DNA of 64,000 nt, from NCBI RefSeq assembly GCF_020215645.1, contig NZ_CP084058.1, positions 1,860,001-1,924,000 on the forward strand, written 5' to 3'. The position numbers and the translations under genes were made by a program. This document shows, in pieces, positions 10,142 through 18,893 of the stretch; position 1 is the stretch's first letter; each line of letters opens with the position of its first letter. This DNA is from Nonomuraea gerenzanensis (lineage in GTDB: Bacteria; Actinomycetota; Actinomycetes; Streptosporangiales; Streptosporangiaceae). A model generated the notes under the pieces. That model searched no databases and had not been told where the DNA came from. It worked only from the letters and a program-made list of their open reading frames with translations.

Positions 10142-10317
10142 GCCTGTCACCTCGGGATGCACGTCGCTGTGCCTGGATTGTGCGCGTGAATTATTCGTCG
10201 GGCAATGTCAGTTTTATGGCGGACATTGGCGAAGTGCGGCTTTTGTCAGTACACAAAGGACCGATCGGCATGGGCCATTGAGTGATTGTCGCCGTGAACC
10301 GGGCTACCGTGTGATCC

Positions 10318-11103
10318 GTGCAGCTCTACACGAGATCTGCCGGGACCGGGATCCCGGTTGTGCTGCTTCACGCGTTCCCGCTGTCGTCGGCCATGTGGCT
10401 GGCGCAGCGGGAGGGGCTGGCCAAGGTCTGCCGGGTCATCACCCCGGACCTGCGCGGCTTCGGCGGGTCGCGGCTGGGCGAGGACGAGCCCTCGCTCGAC
10501 CTGATGGCCGACGACGTCGCCAGGCTGCTCGACGAGGAGGGCATCGACAGGGCGGTCGTCGGCGGGCTGTCGATGGGCGGCTACGTGACCATGGCGTTCT
10601 GCCGCCGGCACCCCGACCGGGTGCTCGGGGTGATCCTGGCCGACACCAAGGCCACCGCGGACCCGCCCGAGGCCAGGGCCAACAGGGAGCGCATCGCGCA
10701 GGCCGCGCTGTCCGGCGGCAGCGAGGTGCTGGTCACCGAGGTGCTGCCCGCGCTCATCGGGCGGACCACCAGAGAACGGCGGGCCATGGTGTTCGGCCGC
10801 GTCAAGGGGCTCGTGCAGTCGGCGCCGCCCGGCGCCGTGGCCTGGGCGCAACGCGCCATGGCCGCCAGGCCCGACTCCTTCGACACGCTGAGCGCGCTCA
10901 AGGTGCCGCTGCTGATCATCGTGGGGGAGGAGGACGAGCTGTCGCCGCCCGCCGACGCCGACGCCATGGCGCAGTGCGTGCCGGAAGGCAAGGTGGAGAT
11001 CATCCCCAGGGCCGGGCACCTCAGCGCGGTCGAGCAGCCGGAGGCGTTCAACACCGCCGTGATCGGGTTCCTCAAGGCGGAGCTGGGCGGGACACGGAGG
11101 TAG
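10318..11103 (+). CDS. Alpha/beta-fold hydrolase
   Basis: A 261-residue alpha/beta hydrolase. The oxyanion-hole motif 'LLHAFPLSS' lies near residues 15-24, the nucleophile elbow 'GGLSMGGY' has its Ser near residue 83, and 'GAGHLSAVEQPEAF' near the C-terminus supplies the catalytic His. It is close to the 3-oxoadipate enol-lactonase/esterase branch, but the substrate cannot be predicted. The GTG start has no Shine-Dalgarno sequence; a TACCGT element ends 7 nt before it, so a leaderless mRNA is likely. The stop is only 1 nt from the stop of the convergent AI-2E gene. Confidence 0.85.
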   Translation: MQLYTRSAGTGIPVVLLHAFPLSSAMWLAQREGLAKVCRVITPDLRGFGGSRLGEDEPSLDLMADDVARLLDEEGIDRAVVGGLSMGGYVTMAFCRRHPDRVLGVILADTKATADPPEARANRERIAQAALSGGSEVLVTEVLPALIGRTTRERRAMVFGRVKGLVQSAPPGAVAWAQRAMAARPDSFDTLSALKVPLLIIVGEEDELSPPADADAMAQCVPEGKVEIIPRAGHLSAVEQPEAFNTAVIGFLKAELGGTRR

Positions 11104-11104
11104 G

Positions 11105-12238
11105 TCAGGCCCGGTCCTGGCGCGGCAGCACCAGCTCGCGGATGATCAGTGAGATCGCGGCGGCCACCGGGATGGCCAGCAGGGCGCCGACGATGCCCAG
11201 CAGCGCGCCGCCGAACAACGCGGCGATCACGGTCACCGCCGGCGTCACGTTCACCGAGTGCTTCATCACCCTGGGGTAGATGAAGTAGTTCTCCACCTGC
11301 TGGTAGGCCACGAAGAAGATGGCGCACGCGATTCCGGCGGGCCAGGAGTCGAGCAGCGCCACCGCGGTCACCAGCACCGCGCCGATCGTCGCGCCCACCA
11401 GCGGGATCAGGTCCGTCAGCGCCACCACCAGGGAGAGCGCGAGCGCGTACTGCACGCCCGCGATGGACAGGAAGATCCAGGTCACCACGCCCGCGATGAC
11501 CGAGATCAGCACGTTGCCCGCGACGTATCCGCCGATGCCGGACAGGATCTCCTCCGAGATCGAGCGCGTCCGCGTCCTGCGCGAGGCCGGGACGAGCTTG
11601 AGCAGGTAGTCCTTGATCGTGTGCAGCGAGCCGAGGAAGTACAGCATCAGCACCAGCAGCGTGACCGTGGTGAACACGCCGTTCAGCACCACCAGGCCCG
11701 CGCCCATGATGCCGGTCGCCAGCGACGGCCCCAGCGTGCCCGTCACGAACGTCCGCAGCTGCGGCAGGATCTGGTAGTCCTGGTCGAGCTGGCGCAGCGT
11801 CGGATGGTTGCTCAGCTCCGTGATGTAGCCCGGCACCGCGTCGATGAACTCGGTGAGCTGCTTGCTCACCGGCGGCACGATCGCCAGGCCGAACAGCACG
11901 AACGCCACGATCACCCCGGCGAACACGATCGAGATCGCGCCCCGCCTGGCCAGGCCGCGGCGCTGGAGCGCCTCGACGGCCGGGTTCAGGCCGACGGCCA
12001 GGAACATCGCCACCACGATGAGGATGATCGTGCTGAGCGAGGCCACGATCATCTGGGCCAGCGCGATCGCCGTCAGCACACCCAGGCCGCCGACCAGGCC
12101 GAACAGGAAGGGGCCGCGGGCCAGCGGCTTGCCGGGCAGCCCGTACGAGCCGGACCCCGCCTCGTCCTCGGCCGTCGCCTCCTTCGCCTTCGGCTCCTGC
12201 TCTTTCTGCTCGGTCACCGGCTCGACGTCTGCGGACAA
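11105..12238 (-). CDS. AI-2E family transporter (PerM/TqsA-type membrane protein)
   Basis: A polytopic membrane protein of the AI-2E/UPF0118 family, about 377 residues. An acidic, Glu/Lys-rich cytoplasmic N-terminus precedes membrane segments beginning at 'GPFLFGLVGGLGVLTAIAL'. Later landmarks are 'FLAVGLNPAVEALQRRG', the loop carrying 'KQLTEF', and the family motif 'ALTDLIPLVGATIGAVL'. The family exports small molecules or ions and is not tied to quorum sensing in actinobacteria. I chose the TTG at 12238 because GGAG lies 6 nt upstream; a longer form starting with TTG at 12307 has no ribosome binding site. It lies downstream of the Scy/FilP-like gene on the same strand, but a hairpin separates the two. 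Confidence 0.82.
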   Translation of the reverse strand: MSADVEPVTEQKEQEPKAKEATAEDEAGSGSYGLPGKPLARGPFLFGLVGGLGVLTAIALAQMIVASLSTIILIVVAMFLAVGLNPAVEALQRRGLARRGAISIVFAGVIVAFVLFGLAIVPPVSKQLTEFIDAVPGYITELSNHPTLRQLDQDYQILPQLRTFVTGTLGPSLATGIMGAGLVVLNGVFTTVTLLVLMLYFLGSLHTIKDYLLKLVPASRRTRTRSISEEILSGIGGYVAGNVLISVIAGVVTWIFLSIAGVQYALALSLVVALTDLIPLVGATIGAVLVTAVALLDSWPAGIACAIFFVAYQQVENYFIYPRVMKHSVNVTPAVTVIAALFGGALLGIVGALLAIPVAAAISLIIRELVLPRQDRA

Positions 12239-12310
12239 AGGGCACTCCAGGGGGATCGGCAACACAGCATGACGGACTCGTACCACTTCGTACACGTCCG
12301 ACGGCAAAGA

Positions 12311-12344
12311 GAGAGCCTAGCGACCATCCGGCCGCCAGGCTCTC
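12311..12344 (-). terminator. Hairpin terminator after the Scy/FilP-like gene
   Basis: An 8-bp stem (12311-12318 with 12337-12344, GAGAGCCT/AGGCTCTC) is followed on the minus strand by a pyrimidine-rich TCTCTTT. It lies between the coiled-coil gene and the AI-2E gene. Confidence 0.55.
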
Positions 12345-12384
12345 CCCAGCCGTCATTCAGCCCCGTGTGTCAGATCGCCCGGCG

Positions 12385-13677
12385 TTACTCCTGCCACCAC
12401 TCGGCGTCGTCGTCGGCCTTCTTGACCTCCACCTTGGGAGCGGGGGTCGTGGCCGGAGCCACCGGCTCGGCGGCCGGCGCGGCGAGCGCGGGCTTGGGCG
12501 GGGCCGCGGTGACCGCGGGCTCCGGCTCCATGCCGGGCAGGGCGGCGCCGCCGAGGAGCTGGCGGAGCTGGGCCAGGTGGCTGGTGATGCTGTCACGCTG
12601 GCGGGTGAGCTCGTCGACCTGGCGCTGCATCGCCGAGCGGGTGCGCTCGGCCTCGTTCTTGGCCTCGGTGACGATCGTCTCCGCGCTGCTCTTGGCCTCG
12701 GCCACGATGCTCTCGGAGCTCTTGCGCGCGTTGGCGACGAGCTGCTTGGCGTGCAGGTCGGCCTCGCGGCGGGTCTGCTCGGCCTGCTGCGTGGCCTTCG
12801 TGGCCCGCGACTCGGCGGTGGCGGCGCGCTGCTCGGCCTCGGCGACCAGCTTCTGCGTCGCGGCCTGCGCGGTGGCATGGCGCTCGGCCTCCTGGCGCTC
12901 GGCCTCCTCGCGGCGGGAGGCGAGCTGGATCTCGAACTCCGCCTCGTCCTGCGCCCGCTTGGCCTCCGACTCCTCCAGCACCCGCTGCGCCTGCGCGCGC
13001 ATCTCATCGGCCTGCCGCTTGGCGGTGGTCAGCACCTCGTCACGCTCGCGCTTGGTCGAGGCGCGCAGCTGCGCCACCTCGCGCTCGGTGGTGGTGCGCA
13101 GCTTGGCGATCTCCCGCTCGGCGTCGGCCCGCTTCTCCGCCACCTCGTGGTCGGCGGTGGCGCGCAGCTTGGCGGCCTCCCGCTCGGTGGTGTTGGTCAG
13201 CTCGTCGGCCTCGCGGCGCGCGGTCGAGCGGATGTCCTCGGCCTCCCGCTCGGCGGTCGTCCGCATCTCGTCGCTCTCGCGAGCCGCCTGGGCGCGCTTC
13301 TCGGCGGCCTCGGCCTCGGCGGCGGCTCGTACATCGGCGGCCTCGACCTTGGCGGCGGCCTTGATCTCGTTGGCCTCGGACCGGGCGGCCTGGACGAGCT
13401 CGGTCGCCTGCTCCTCGGCCAGGCGGAGCAGCTGCTCGATGCGGGCGCCGAGACCGGAGTAGGTCGGGCGCTCCTGCTCCTGCAGCTGGCGCTGGGAGTC
13501 GGACAGGTCGCGCTGGAGGCTGGCGACCTGCTCGCGGGCCTGGCGTAGCTCCCCGTCGAGCTGCTTGAGGTGATCGTGGACCTGGTGCCGGTCGTAGCCC
13601 CGGAGCACGACGTCGAACTCGCGTGCTGGGGCGTCCTCGAAGAAGTTGTTGAGCTGGGCGTCGATGTCGGACTGCAT
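12385..13677 (-). CDS. DivIVA-related coiled-coil cytoskeletal protein (Scy/FilP-like)
   Basis: A 430-residue protein that is almost wholly coiled coil. The N-terminus carries the DivIVA-type motif 'FDVVLRGYDRHQVHDHL' (about residues 19-35). From about residue 75 to 350 it is an Ala/Glu/Arg/Lys heptad rod. The C-terminus is Pro/Ala-rich and ends in an acidic 'DDDAEWWQE' tail. In Streptomyces coelicolor the polar-growth proteins FilP and Scy lie beside methylmalonyl-CoA epimerase and acetyl-CoA acetyltransferase genes. The same neighbours occur here, which supports assignment to that lineage, although this protein is far shorter than Scy. The ATG at 13677 is preceded by AGGA; upstream in-frame codons look non-coding. 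It probably acts at the hyphal tip or septum with DivIVA (inference). Confidence 0.8.
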   Translation of the reverse strand: MQSDIDAQLNNFFEDAPAREFDVVLRGYDRHQVHDHLKQLDGELRQAREQVASLQRDLSDSQRQLQEQERPTYSGLGARIEQLLRLAEEQATELVQAARSEANEIKAAAKVEAADVRAAAEAEAAEKRAQAARESDEMRTTAEREAEDIRSTARREADELTNTTEREAAKLRATADHEVAEKRADAEREIAKLRTTTEREVAQLRASTKRERDEVLTTAKRQADEMRAQAQRVLEESEAKRAQDEAEFEIQLASRREEAERQEAERHATAQAATQKLVAEAEQRAATAESRATKATQQAEQTRREADLHAKQLVANARKSSESIVAEAKSSAETIVTEAKNEAERTRSAMQRQVDELTRQRDSITSHLAQLRQLLGGAALPGMEPEPAVTAAPPKPALAAPAAEPVAPATTPAPKVEVKKADDDAEWWQE

Positions 13678-13878
13678 GGAGGCTCGATCCTGGGTTGTCG
13701 AGACGGCTACACGGGCCGGACGGGGGGTTCGGGGCATCCGTACCAGGAGCCTGTGCCTCTCGGCAGGCCCCATGTCCGGTGGAAGGTCAAGCGTACTCCG
13801 CTGGTGCCACCTGCGAAGCCCCGTCCAACTTTCTGCGTGACTAGTTACATATGAACGTTTTTTACGTTTTGTGGGGGT

Positions 13879-14304
13879 TTACTCCTGCTTGGCCGCTTGG
13901 ACCAGCTCGGTCAGCATCCCGCCCACGTCCTTGGGGTGCAGGAACGCGATCTGCGAGCCCATCGACCCGTGACGGGGACGCTCGTCCAGCAGTCGCACGC
14001 CCTTCTCGCCGATCTTGCTCATGGCCTCCTCGACGTCCGGAACGCCGAACGCCACGTGATGGACGCCTTCGCCCCGCTTCGCCAGGAATTTTCCCACAGG
14101 AGAGTCGTCGGAGAGGGGTTCCAGGAGCTGAATGTAGGAGCCCCCACCTTCGCCGTCGGCGATGTGCAGCATCGCCTCCTTGACACCCTGCTCCTCGTTG
14201 ATCTCCCTGGCCACGACCGTGAGCTCGAACGTGCGGGAGAAGAGCTCGATCTTCTCCTCCAGGTCACGACAGGCGATCCCGATGTGGTCGATCCGCATGA
14301 ACAT
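13879..14304 (-). CDS. mce: Methylmalonyl-CoA epimerase
   Basis: A 141-residue vicinal-oxygen-chelate protein that interconverts (2R)- and (2S)-methylmalonyl-CoA, feeding propionyl-CoA-derived units to or from succinyl-CoA. Two beta-alpha-beta-beta-beta modules are visible. Metal-ligand motifs are '[11 protein letters not shown]' (His7 region), 'SYIQLLEPL', '[12 protein letters not shown]' and the terminal 'ML(T)EL' Glu. The length is typical. The start ATG has GGAGGT 9 nt upstream. It is transcribed divergently from the thiolase gene 85 bp away, an arrangement shared with Streptomyces. Confidence 0.93.
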   Translation of the reverse strand: MFMRIDHIGIACRDLEEKIELFSRTFELTVVAREINEEQGVKEAMLHIADGEGGGSYIQLLEPLSDDSPVGKFLAKRGEGVHHVAFGVPDVEEAMSKIGEKGVRLLDERPRHGSMGSQIAFLHPKDVGGMLTELVQAAKQE

Positions 14305-14389
14305 GTGTGGCCTACCTCCATGGCGAGCGACGTCGTACTCGTGGGTATCGTGTCAAAGACCGGACGCGCGAGCACAGGAGGCCGTTGTC

Positions 14390-15577
14390 ATGTCCAGTTC
14401 CGTCATCGTCGCCGGAGCTCGTACCCCCATCGGCAAGCTCCTCGGCTCCCTGTCCGGCCTCCAGGCCGTCGACCTCGGCGGCATCGCGATCAAGGCCGCG
14501 CTGGAGCGGGCCGGGGTCGCCCCCGAGGCCGTCGAGTACGTCATCATGGGCCAGGTCCTCCAGGCCGGCGCCGGGCAGATCCCCTCCCGCCAGGCCGCCG
14601 TCAAGGCCGGCATCCCGATGACCGTCCCCTCGATCACCATCAACAAGGTCTGCCTGTCGGGCCTCGACGCCATCGCCCTGGCCGACCAGCTCATCAGGGC
14701 GGGCGAGTTCGACATCGTGGTGGCCGGCGGCATGGAGTCCATGACCAACGCCCCCCACCTGCTGCCCGGCCTGCGCAAGGGCGTCAAGTACGGCGGCTCG
14801 CAGGTCGTCGACTCGATGGCGCACGACGGTCTGTTCTGCGCCTTCGACCAGTGCGCGATGGGCGAGTCCACCGAGCGGTACAACGCCCGGCTCGGCATCG
14901 GCCGCGAGGAGCAGGACGCGCTGTCCGCCCGCTCGCACCAGCTCGCCGCCGCCGCCATCAAGAACGGCGTCTTCGAGGACGAGATCGTCCCGGTCGAGAT
15001 CCCGCAGCGCCGTGGCGAGCCGCTGGTCGTCAAGGAGGACGAGGGCGTGCGCGGCGACACCACGGCCGAGACCCTCGCCAAGCTGCGCCCCGCCTTCGCC
15101 CCCGACGGCACCATCACCGCCGGCTCGGCCTCCCAGATCTCCGACGGCGCCTGCGCCGTGGTCGTCATGTCCAGGGCGAAGGCCGAGGAGCTCGGCCTGC
15201 CCTGGCTGGCCGAGATCGGCCGCCACGGCAACGTCGCCGGCCCCGACGCCTCCCTGCAGTCGCAGCCCGCCAACGCCATCGAGCACGCGCTGTCCAAGCA
15301 GGGGGCGACCGTCGCCGACCTGGACCTCGTGGAGATCAACGAGGCGTTCGCGAGCGTGGTGCTGCAGTCGGCCAAGGAGCTGGGCGTGCCGCTCGACAAG
15401 GTCAACGTCAACGGCGGCGGCATCGCCCTGGGGCATCCGATCGGGGCCTCCGGGGCCAGGATCGTGCTGACGCTGGCGTACGAGCTGCGGCGGCGCGGCG
15501 GCGGCCTGGGCGCGGCGGGGCTGTGCGGTGGCGGCGGCCAGGGCGACGCCCTGCTGATCAGCGTCCCCAAGGTCTGA
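14390..15577 (+). CDS. Acetyl-CoA C-acetyltransferase (thiolase)
   Basis: A 395-residue thiolase that condenses or cleaves acetoacetyl-CoA. The thiolase N motif '[12 protein letters not shown]' contains the acyl-accepting Cys near residue 88. The C-terminal half has 'EINEAFA', '[19 protein letters not shown]' (catalytic His) and '[13 protein letters not shown]' (second catalytic Cys). The ATG at 14390 has a perfect AGGAGG upstream; open frame further upstream overlaps the divergent mce gene and is not coding. It probably serves fatty acid degradation, polyhydroxybutyrate or ethylmalonyl-CoA metabolism. Confidence 0.93.
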   Translation: MSSSVIVAGARTPIGKLLGSLSGLQAVDLGGIAIKAALERAGVAPEAVEYVIMGQVLQAGAGQIPSRQAAVKAGIPMTVPSITINKVCLSGLDAIALADQLIRAGEFDIVVAGGMESMTNAPHLLPGLRKGVKYGGSQVVDSMAHDGLFCAFDQCAMGESTERYNARLGIGREEQDALSARSHQLAAAAIKNGVFEDEIVPVEIPQRRGEPLVVKEDEGVRGDTTAETLAKLRPAFAPDGTITAGSASQISDGACAVVVMSRAKAEELGLPWLAEIGRHGNVAGPDASLQSQPANAIEHALSKQGATVADLDLVEINEAFASVVLQSAKELGVPLDKVNVNGGGIALGHPIGASGARIVLTLAYELRRRGGGLGAAGLCGGGGQGDALLISVPKV

Positions 15578-15589
15578 TCCGCCGCCCGG

Positions 15590-15964
15590 TCAGCCCGCGG
15601 CCAGGTCCATCCGCAGAAACTCGGTGATGCGTAGCACCTTCGGCGGGCGCGTCACGTCCTTCGGCATGGCCTCGAACGCCTCCTGCCTGCCGACCAGCCG
15701 CGGGGCCGTCAGCTCCACCTCCTTCCCGTCCACCCTGAGCCGGGCGCTCCCGGCGGCCAGGACGTTGCGCACCCAGTCCGAGCGCGACCCGTACACCAGC
15801 ACGAACAGGTAGCCCCCGGCCACCGGGTGCGCGTCCATCGGCGTCCGGTAGGTCGTGCCTGACGTGCGCCCGACGTGGATCAGCACCGGGTACTTCCCGC
15901 TCGCGATCGCACGCGGGTTGAACACCCGCTTGTTCACGTGCCCCCACCACAACGGCATCGGCAT
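15590..15964 (-). CDS. Deazaflavin (F420)-type nitroreductase-family oxidoreductase
   Basis: A 124-residue protein of the DUF385/Ddn-like group. These split-beta-barrel enzymes usually use coenzyme F420 to reduce diverse organic substrates. Family features are the aromatic-rich start, 'VLIHVGRTSGTTYRTP', 'GGYLFVLVYGSRSDWVRN' and a terminal 'FLRMDL'. The ATG at 15964 has AAGGAG 7 nt upstream. It diverges from a TetR gene across two tandem 14-bp palindromes, so it is the likely target of that regulator. The substrate is unknown. Confidence 0.85.
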   Translation of the reverse strand: MPMPLWWGHVNKRVFNPRAIASGKYPVLIHVGRTSGTTYRTPMDAHPVAGGYLFVLVYGSRSDWVRNVLAAGSARLRVDGKEVELTAPRLVGRQEAFEAMPKDVTRPPKVLRITEFLRMDLAAG

Positions 15965-15988
15965 CGCGATCTCCTTCGTGTCGGCCGG

Positions 15989-16021
15989 CTTACACCCGTA
16001 AGGCTGGCTTACGCTTGTAAG
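15989..16021. promoter_or_regulatory. Two tandem TetR-type operators
   Basis: CTTACACCCGTAAG (15989-16002) and CTTACGCTTGTAAG (16008-16021) share the inverted arms CTTAC/GTAAG around a 4-nt centre and are spaced 19 bp centre to centre. They lie between the divergent oxidoreductase and TetR genes and probably cover both promoters. Confidence 0.75.
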
Positions 16022-16052
16022 GTTGTCAACCGTCGATCCCGCCGGAGCCGTC

Positions 16053-16730
16053 GTGCCGCCACCGTCCCAGCCGCTCAGCAAGGCCCTCGTGCTCGAAGCC
16101 GCGATCAGGGTCGCGGACCGCGGCGGCGTGGAGTCCATCACCATGCGCCGGGTGGCACAGGAGCTGGGCGTGGAGGCGATGTCGCTCTACCACCACGTGC
16201 CGAACAAGGACGCGATCCTCGACGGCGTGGTCGACCTGGTGTTCACCGCGATCCGGCTGCCGGAGGCCGACGGTGACGACTGGCGCGCGGCGATCCGGGC
16301 GCGGGCCTGCTCCGCCCGGGAGGTCCTGGCGCGGCACAGCTGGGCCCTGGGCCTGATGGACTCCCGCCGCAACCCGGGGCCCGCGACGCTGCGCCACCAC
16401 GACGCCGTGCTCGGCGTGCTCAGGCGGGCGGGGTTCACGCTGCGGATGGCCGCGCACGCCGTCTCCCTCATCGACAGCTACGTCTACGGCTTCGTCGTCC
16501 AGGAGTCGAACCTGCCGGTGATGACGCCGCACGAGGCCGAGGAGGTGGCCGGCGGCATCCTGGAGCAGCTGCCGGCGGGCGAGCTGCCGTACCTGACCGA
16601 GATCATCGTCGAGCACGCCATGCGGCCGGGCTACGACTACGCCGGCGAGTTCGGCTACGGCCTCGACCTGATCCTGGACGGCCTCGAAGCGCGCCGGGGG
16701 CAGGGCTCGGGCGCCGTCACTTCTCGTTGA
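16053..16730 (+). CDS. TetR/AcrR-family transcriptional regulator
   Basis: A protein of about 225 residues. The N-terminal TetR helix-turn-helix is seen in 'LVLEAAIRVADRGGVESIT', 'MRRVAQELGVEAMSLYHHV' and 'NKDAILDGVVDLVF'. The C-terminal ligand-binding half resembles the TetR_C group found with small-molecule-responsive repressors. I prefer the GTG at 16053 (GGAG 7 nt upstream); a TTG at 16023 would place the start against the operator with no usable ribosome binding site. It probably represses the divergent F420-type oxidoreductase and itself. Its last 14 bp overlap the 3' end of the convergent membrane-protein gene. Confidence 0.85.
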   Translation: MPPPSQPLSKALVLEAAIRVADRGGVESITMRRVAQELGVEAMSLYHHVPNKDAILDGVVDLVFTAIRLPEADGDDWRAAIRARACSAREVLARHSWALGLMDSRRNPGPATLRHHDAVLGVLRRAGFTLRMAAHAVSLIDSYVYGFVVQESNLPVMTPHEAEEVAGGILEQLPAGELPYLTEIIVEHAMRPGYDYAGEFGYGLDLILDGLEARRGQGSGAVTSR

Positions 16731-17151
16731 TCGTCTGGTCTCCGCCGGCCTGGTAGACGCGCCCCTCCCCGGACGCCTCGGCCCGCATGTCGATGGTGGT
16801 CGCCCCGTCGCCCGTGGAGATGACGCCCGTGTTGTCGCCGCCGACGGCGACCGACCTCGGCCCGGACGCGGTCACGCCGGGCTCGGGGCTCTGCTGTCCG
16901 GACGCTGACCCGCCGGGCTCGGGGCCCTGCTGCCCGGACGCCGGCGCGCCGGGCTCGGAGCTCTGCCGCTCGGGCCGGGCGCGCAGGCCGTAGATCGCGA
17001 CCCCCAGCCCCGCCACCGCGCAGAACAGGCCGATCACGCTGGCCAGCTTGTCGGCGTCGTCGAGCCCGACCCGCACGAAGTACCAGATCAGCGCCCCCGC
17101 GGCCACCACGGCGACCACGACCCCGCCCCACACCAGCCCGCGCCTGCCCAT
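16717..17151 (-). CDS. Small two-TM protein with a Gly-rich 'YQAGGDQ' tail
   Basis: A 144-residue protein of unknown function. Two predicted membrane helices lie near residues 6-26 and 36-56. A flexible linker then repeats 'SEPGAPASGQQGPEPGGSA'-like units three times. The C-terminus ('VAVGGDNTGVIST' and 'GRVYQAGGDQTI') resembles short beta-helical tails found on various actinobacterial proteins. The ATG at 17151 follows a poor upstream region, and upstream codons look non-coding. It overlaps the 3' end of the convergent TetR gene by 14 bp. Confidence 0.68.
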   Translation of the reverse strand: MGRRGLVWGGVVVAVVAAGALIWYFVRVGLDDADKLASVIGLFCAVAGLGVAIYGLRARPERQSSEPGAPASGQQGPEPGGSASGQQSPEPGVTASGPRSVAVGGDNTGVISTGDGATTIDMRAEASGEGRVYQAGGDQTINEK

Positions 17152-17303
17152 ACAGGCATCATCGCCCGGCTTCCGCGCGGGTGTCCACGCCCGCACCCGG
17201 CGACCTGGCCCACGCCCCGGACGGCATGTACGGCACGTGACGCCGAGATGTCGGCTCGCCGCGCCCCATTGCCGCCGGGAACCCCGGAGAAGAAGATCGG
17301 GGA

Positions 17304-18725
17304 GTGCCTCGCCTCGCAGCCGTCCCCGCCGCCCTGACCCTCCTCGCCGCCACCCTGCTGACCAGCGGATCCGCTGAGGCGGCGGCCGACGTGCCGTTAC
17401 CCTCGGCCGTCTTCCGCGCCACGCACAACAGCTACTCGGGCAACCTCGCCGGCGCCCGGAACTCGATCATCTACCAGCTCGACCACGGCATCCGCTTCAT
17501 CGAGCTCGACCTCCACGACAACGGCTACGCCACCTCCCGCGACTACGCCATCGGCCACGACGCGCCGGGCGACGAGGTCGACCACGCGGGCAACCCCGCC
17601 TCGAACCTGCTGCGCGACTGGCTGGAGGCCATCGGCGCCTGGTCGCAACAGCACCCCGCCGCCGCCCCGATCGTCGTCGCGCTCGACGTCAAGGACGACC
17701 TCACCGACAACCCCTCCTACGCCGCGGGCAACCTGGCCGCGCTGAACCAGCAGCTCACCTCCGTCTTCGGGACGCGGCTGCTCAGGGCCGAGGACTACCC
17801 GGCGACCGCGCCGACGGTGGACGCGCTCCGGGGCCGCGTCCTGGCGGTGATCTCCGGTGACGGGGGGACGCGCAGCGCGTACCGGCGCGACGTCGGTCAG
17901 AACCCGGCCGTCGCGATCAACGGCCGCGGCCAGGTCGTGGAGGTGCACGACTCGGGCTCGGGCGACCTGTGGTACTGGACCGGCGTGTACGGCGCCGACG
18001 GCCGCGTCACCTGGCTGCGCCACGGCAGGTACGACAGCGGCGTCACCCCGGCCGTCGCGCTGAACGACCGGGGCGACCTGGTGGAGGTCCACCAGTCACA
18101 GAGCGCGACCACGCTGTGGTACCGCGTCGGCCGGCTGGGCGCGGACGGCGAGATCACCTGGTCCGCCAGCCGCCGCTACGACAACGGCGTCCTGCCGACG
18201 ATCAGGTTCACCGACCCGGCCGGCACGCGGCTGCGCGAGATCCACCGCAGCCAGAGCTCCAGCCAGAACTGGCAGTGGGACGGCGTGCTCGACGCCGGCG
18301 CCATGGCGGCCACGTGGAGCGGCAACGCCAGGACCTCCGACGCCCGACCCGACAAGGCCACCTCCACCAGCGGCACGTCCCGCGTGCGCGTGTGGACCGG
18401 CGCCGACGGCCCCACCCCGGCGCGCACGCTGCGGATCGACACCGACAGGCACGCGGGCGACCGCGTCCGCTACCCGCAGGTCGCCTTCGTCGAGTTCCAG
18501 CAGGGCGACGCGGCCGAGCTCCAGCAGGGCGCGCTGTTCCACGCGGCGCCGGCGTCCGCGTCCGCGTTCATCGTCGCGGCGCGGCGGGCGGGCAAGCTGG
18601 CCCGGGGCTGGGACTTCGACTCGGCGGGCGACGCCACCGATCCGCCGGCCAGCTATCCGGCGACGAACCGGCCGTACGACGGCTGGTACCTGAGCCTGCT
18701 CGCCGGGGCCGGCGCGGTGGAGTGA
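17304..18725 (+). CDS. Secreted PI-PLC X-domain-like protein with inserted repeats
   Basis: A 473-residue exported protein. Residues 1-27 are a signal peptide. Family motifs of phosphatidylinositol-specific phospholipase C-like phosphodiesterases are 'ATHNSYSGN' (His41), 'GIRFIELDLHD', 'IGHDAPG' (His85) and 'APIVVALDVKDDLTDNP'. Between about residues 202 and 329 the catalytic fold is interrupted by three copies of a 40-45-residue unit (GRGxxVEVHxSxSxxLWYxxG...). The barrel resumes with 'RYPQVAFVEFQQGD' and ends 'AARRAGKLARGWDFDSA'. Most X-domain proteins lack this insert. The start is GTG at 17304 with AGAAGATCGGGGAG upstream. The substrate could be a lipid headgroup or glycan-lipid. Confidence 0.8.
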   Translation: MPRLAAVPAALTLLAATLLTSGSAEAAADVPLPSAVFRATHNSYSGNLAGARNSIIYQLDHGIRFIELDLHDNGYATSRDYAIGHDAPGDEVDHAGNPASNLLRDWLEAIGAWSQQHPAAAPIVVALDVKDDLTDNPSYAAGNLAALNQQLTSVFGTRLLRAEDYPATAPTVDALRGRVLAVISGDGGTRSAYRRDVGQNPAVAINGRGQVVEVHDSGSGDLWYWTGVYGADGRVTWLRHGRYDSGVTPAVALNDRGDLVEVHQSQSATTLWYRVGRLGADGEITWSASRRYDNGVLPTIRFTDPAGTRLREIHRSQSSSQNWQWDGVLDAGAMAATWSGNARTSDARPDKATSTSGTSRVRVWTGADGPTPARTLRIDTDRHAGDRVRYPQVAFVEFQQGDAAELQQGALFHAAPASASAFIVAARRAGKLARGWDFDSAGDATDPPASYPATNRPYDGWYLSLLAGAGAVE

Positions 18726-18893
18726 CAACGGAATGGTCACAGAGAGTTGCCAATCAAATACGACTCGTGTGCATAATGGAGTCACACCCACCAGAAAAAG
18801 CGCAACCGCCCCAACAAGAGCGTCAACTCCTCGAGCCTCCGCAGAGGTCATCCGTTCTGGTCGAAGAAACTGTTCGAGCGGAGGATCCCGTTC

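Noticed and set aside
11258..13462. A 734-codon plus-strand frame under the AI-2E and coiled-coil genes
   Set aside because: Low-complexity shadow frame; both minus-strand genes have clear family features.
18726..18893. Small gene between the PI-PLC-like and terpene synthase genes
   Set aside because: Open frames exist but have no ribosome binding site, odd codon use and no recognisable protein; the stretch is treated as the terpene synthase upstream region.
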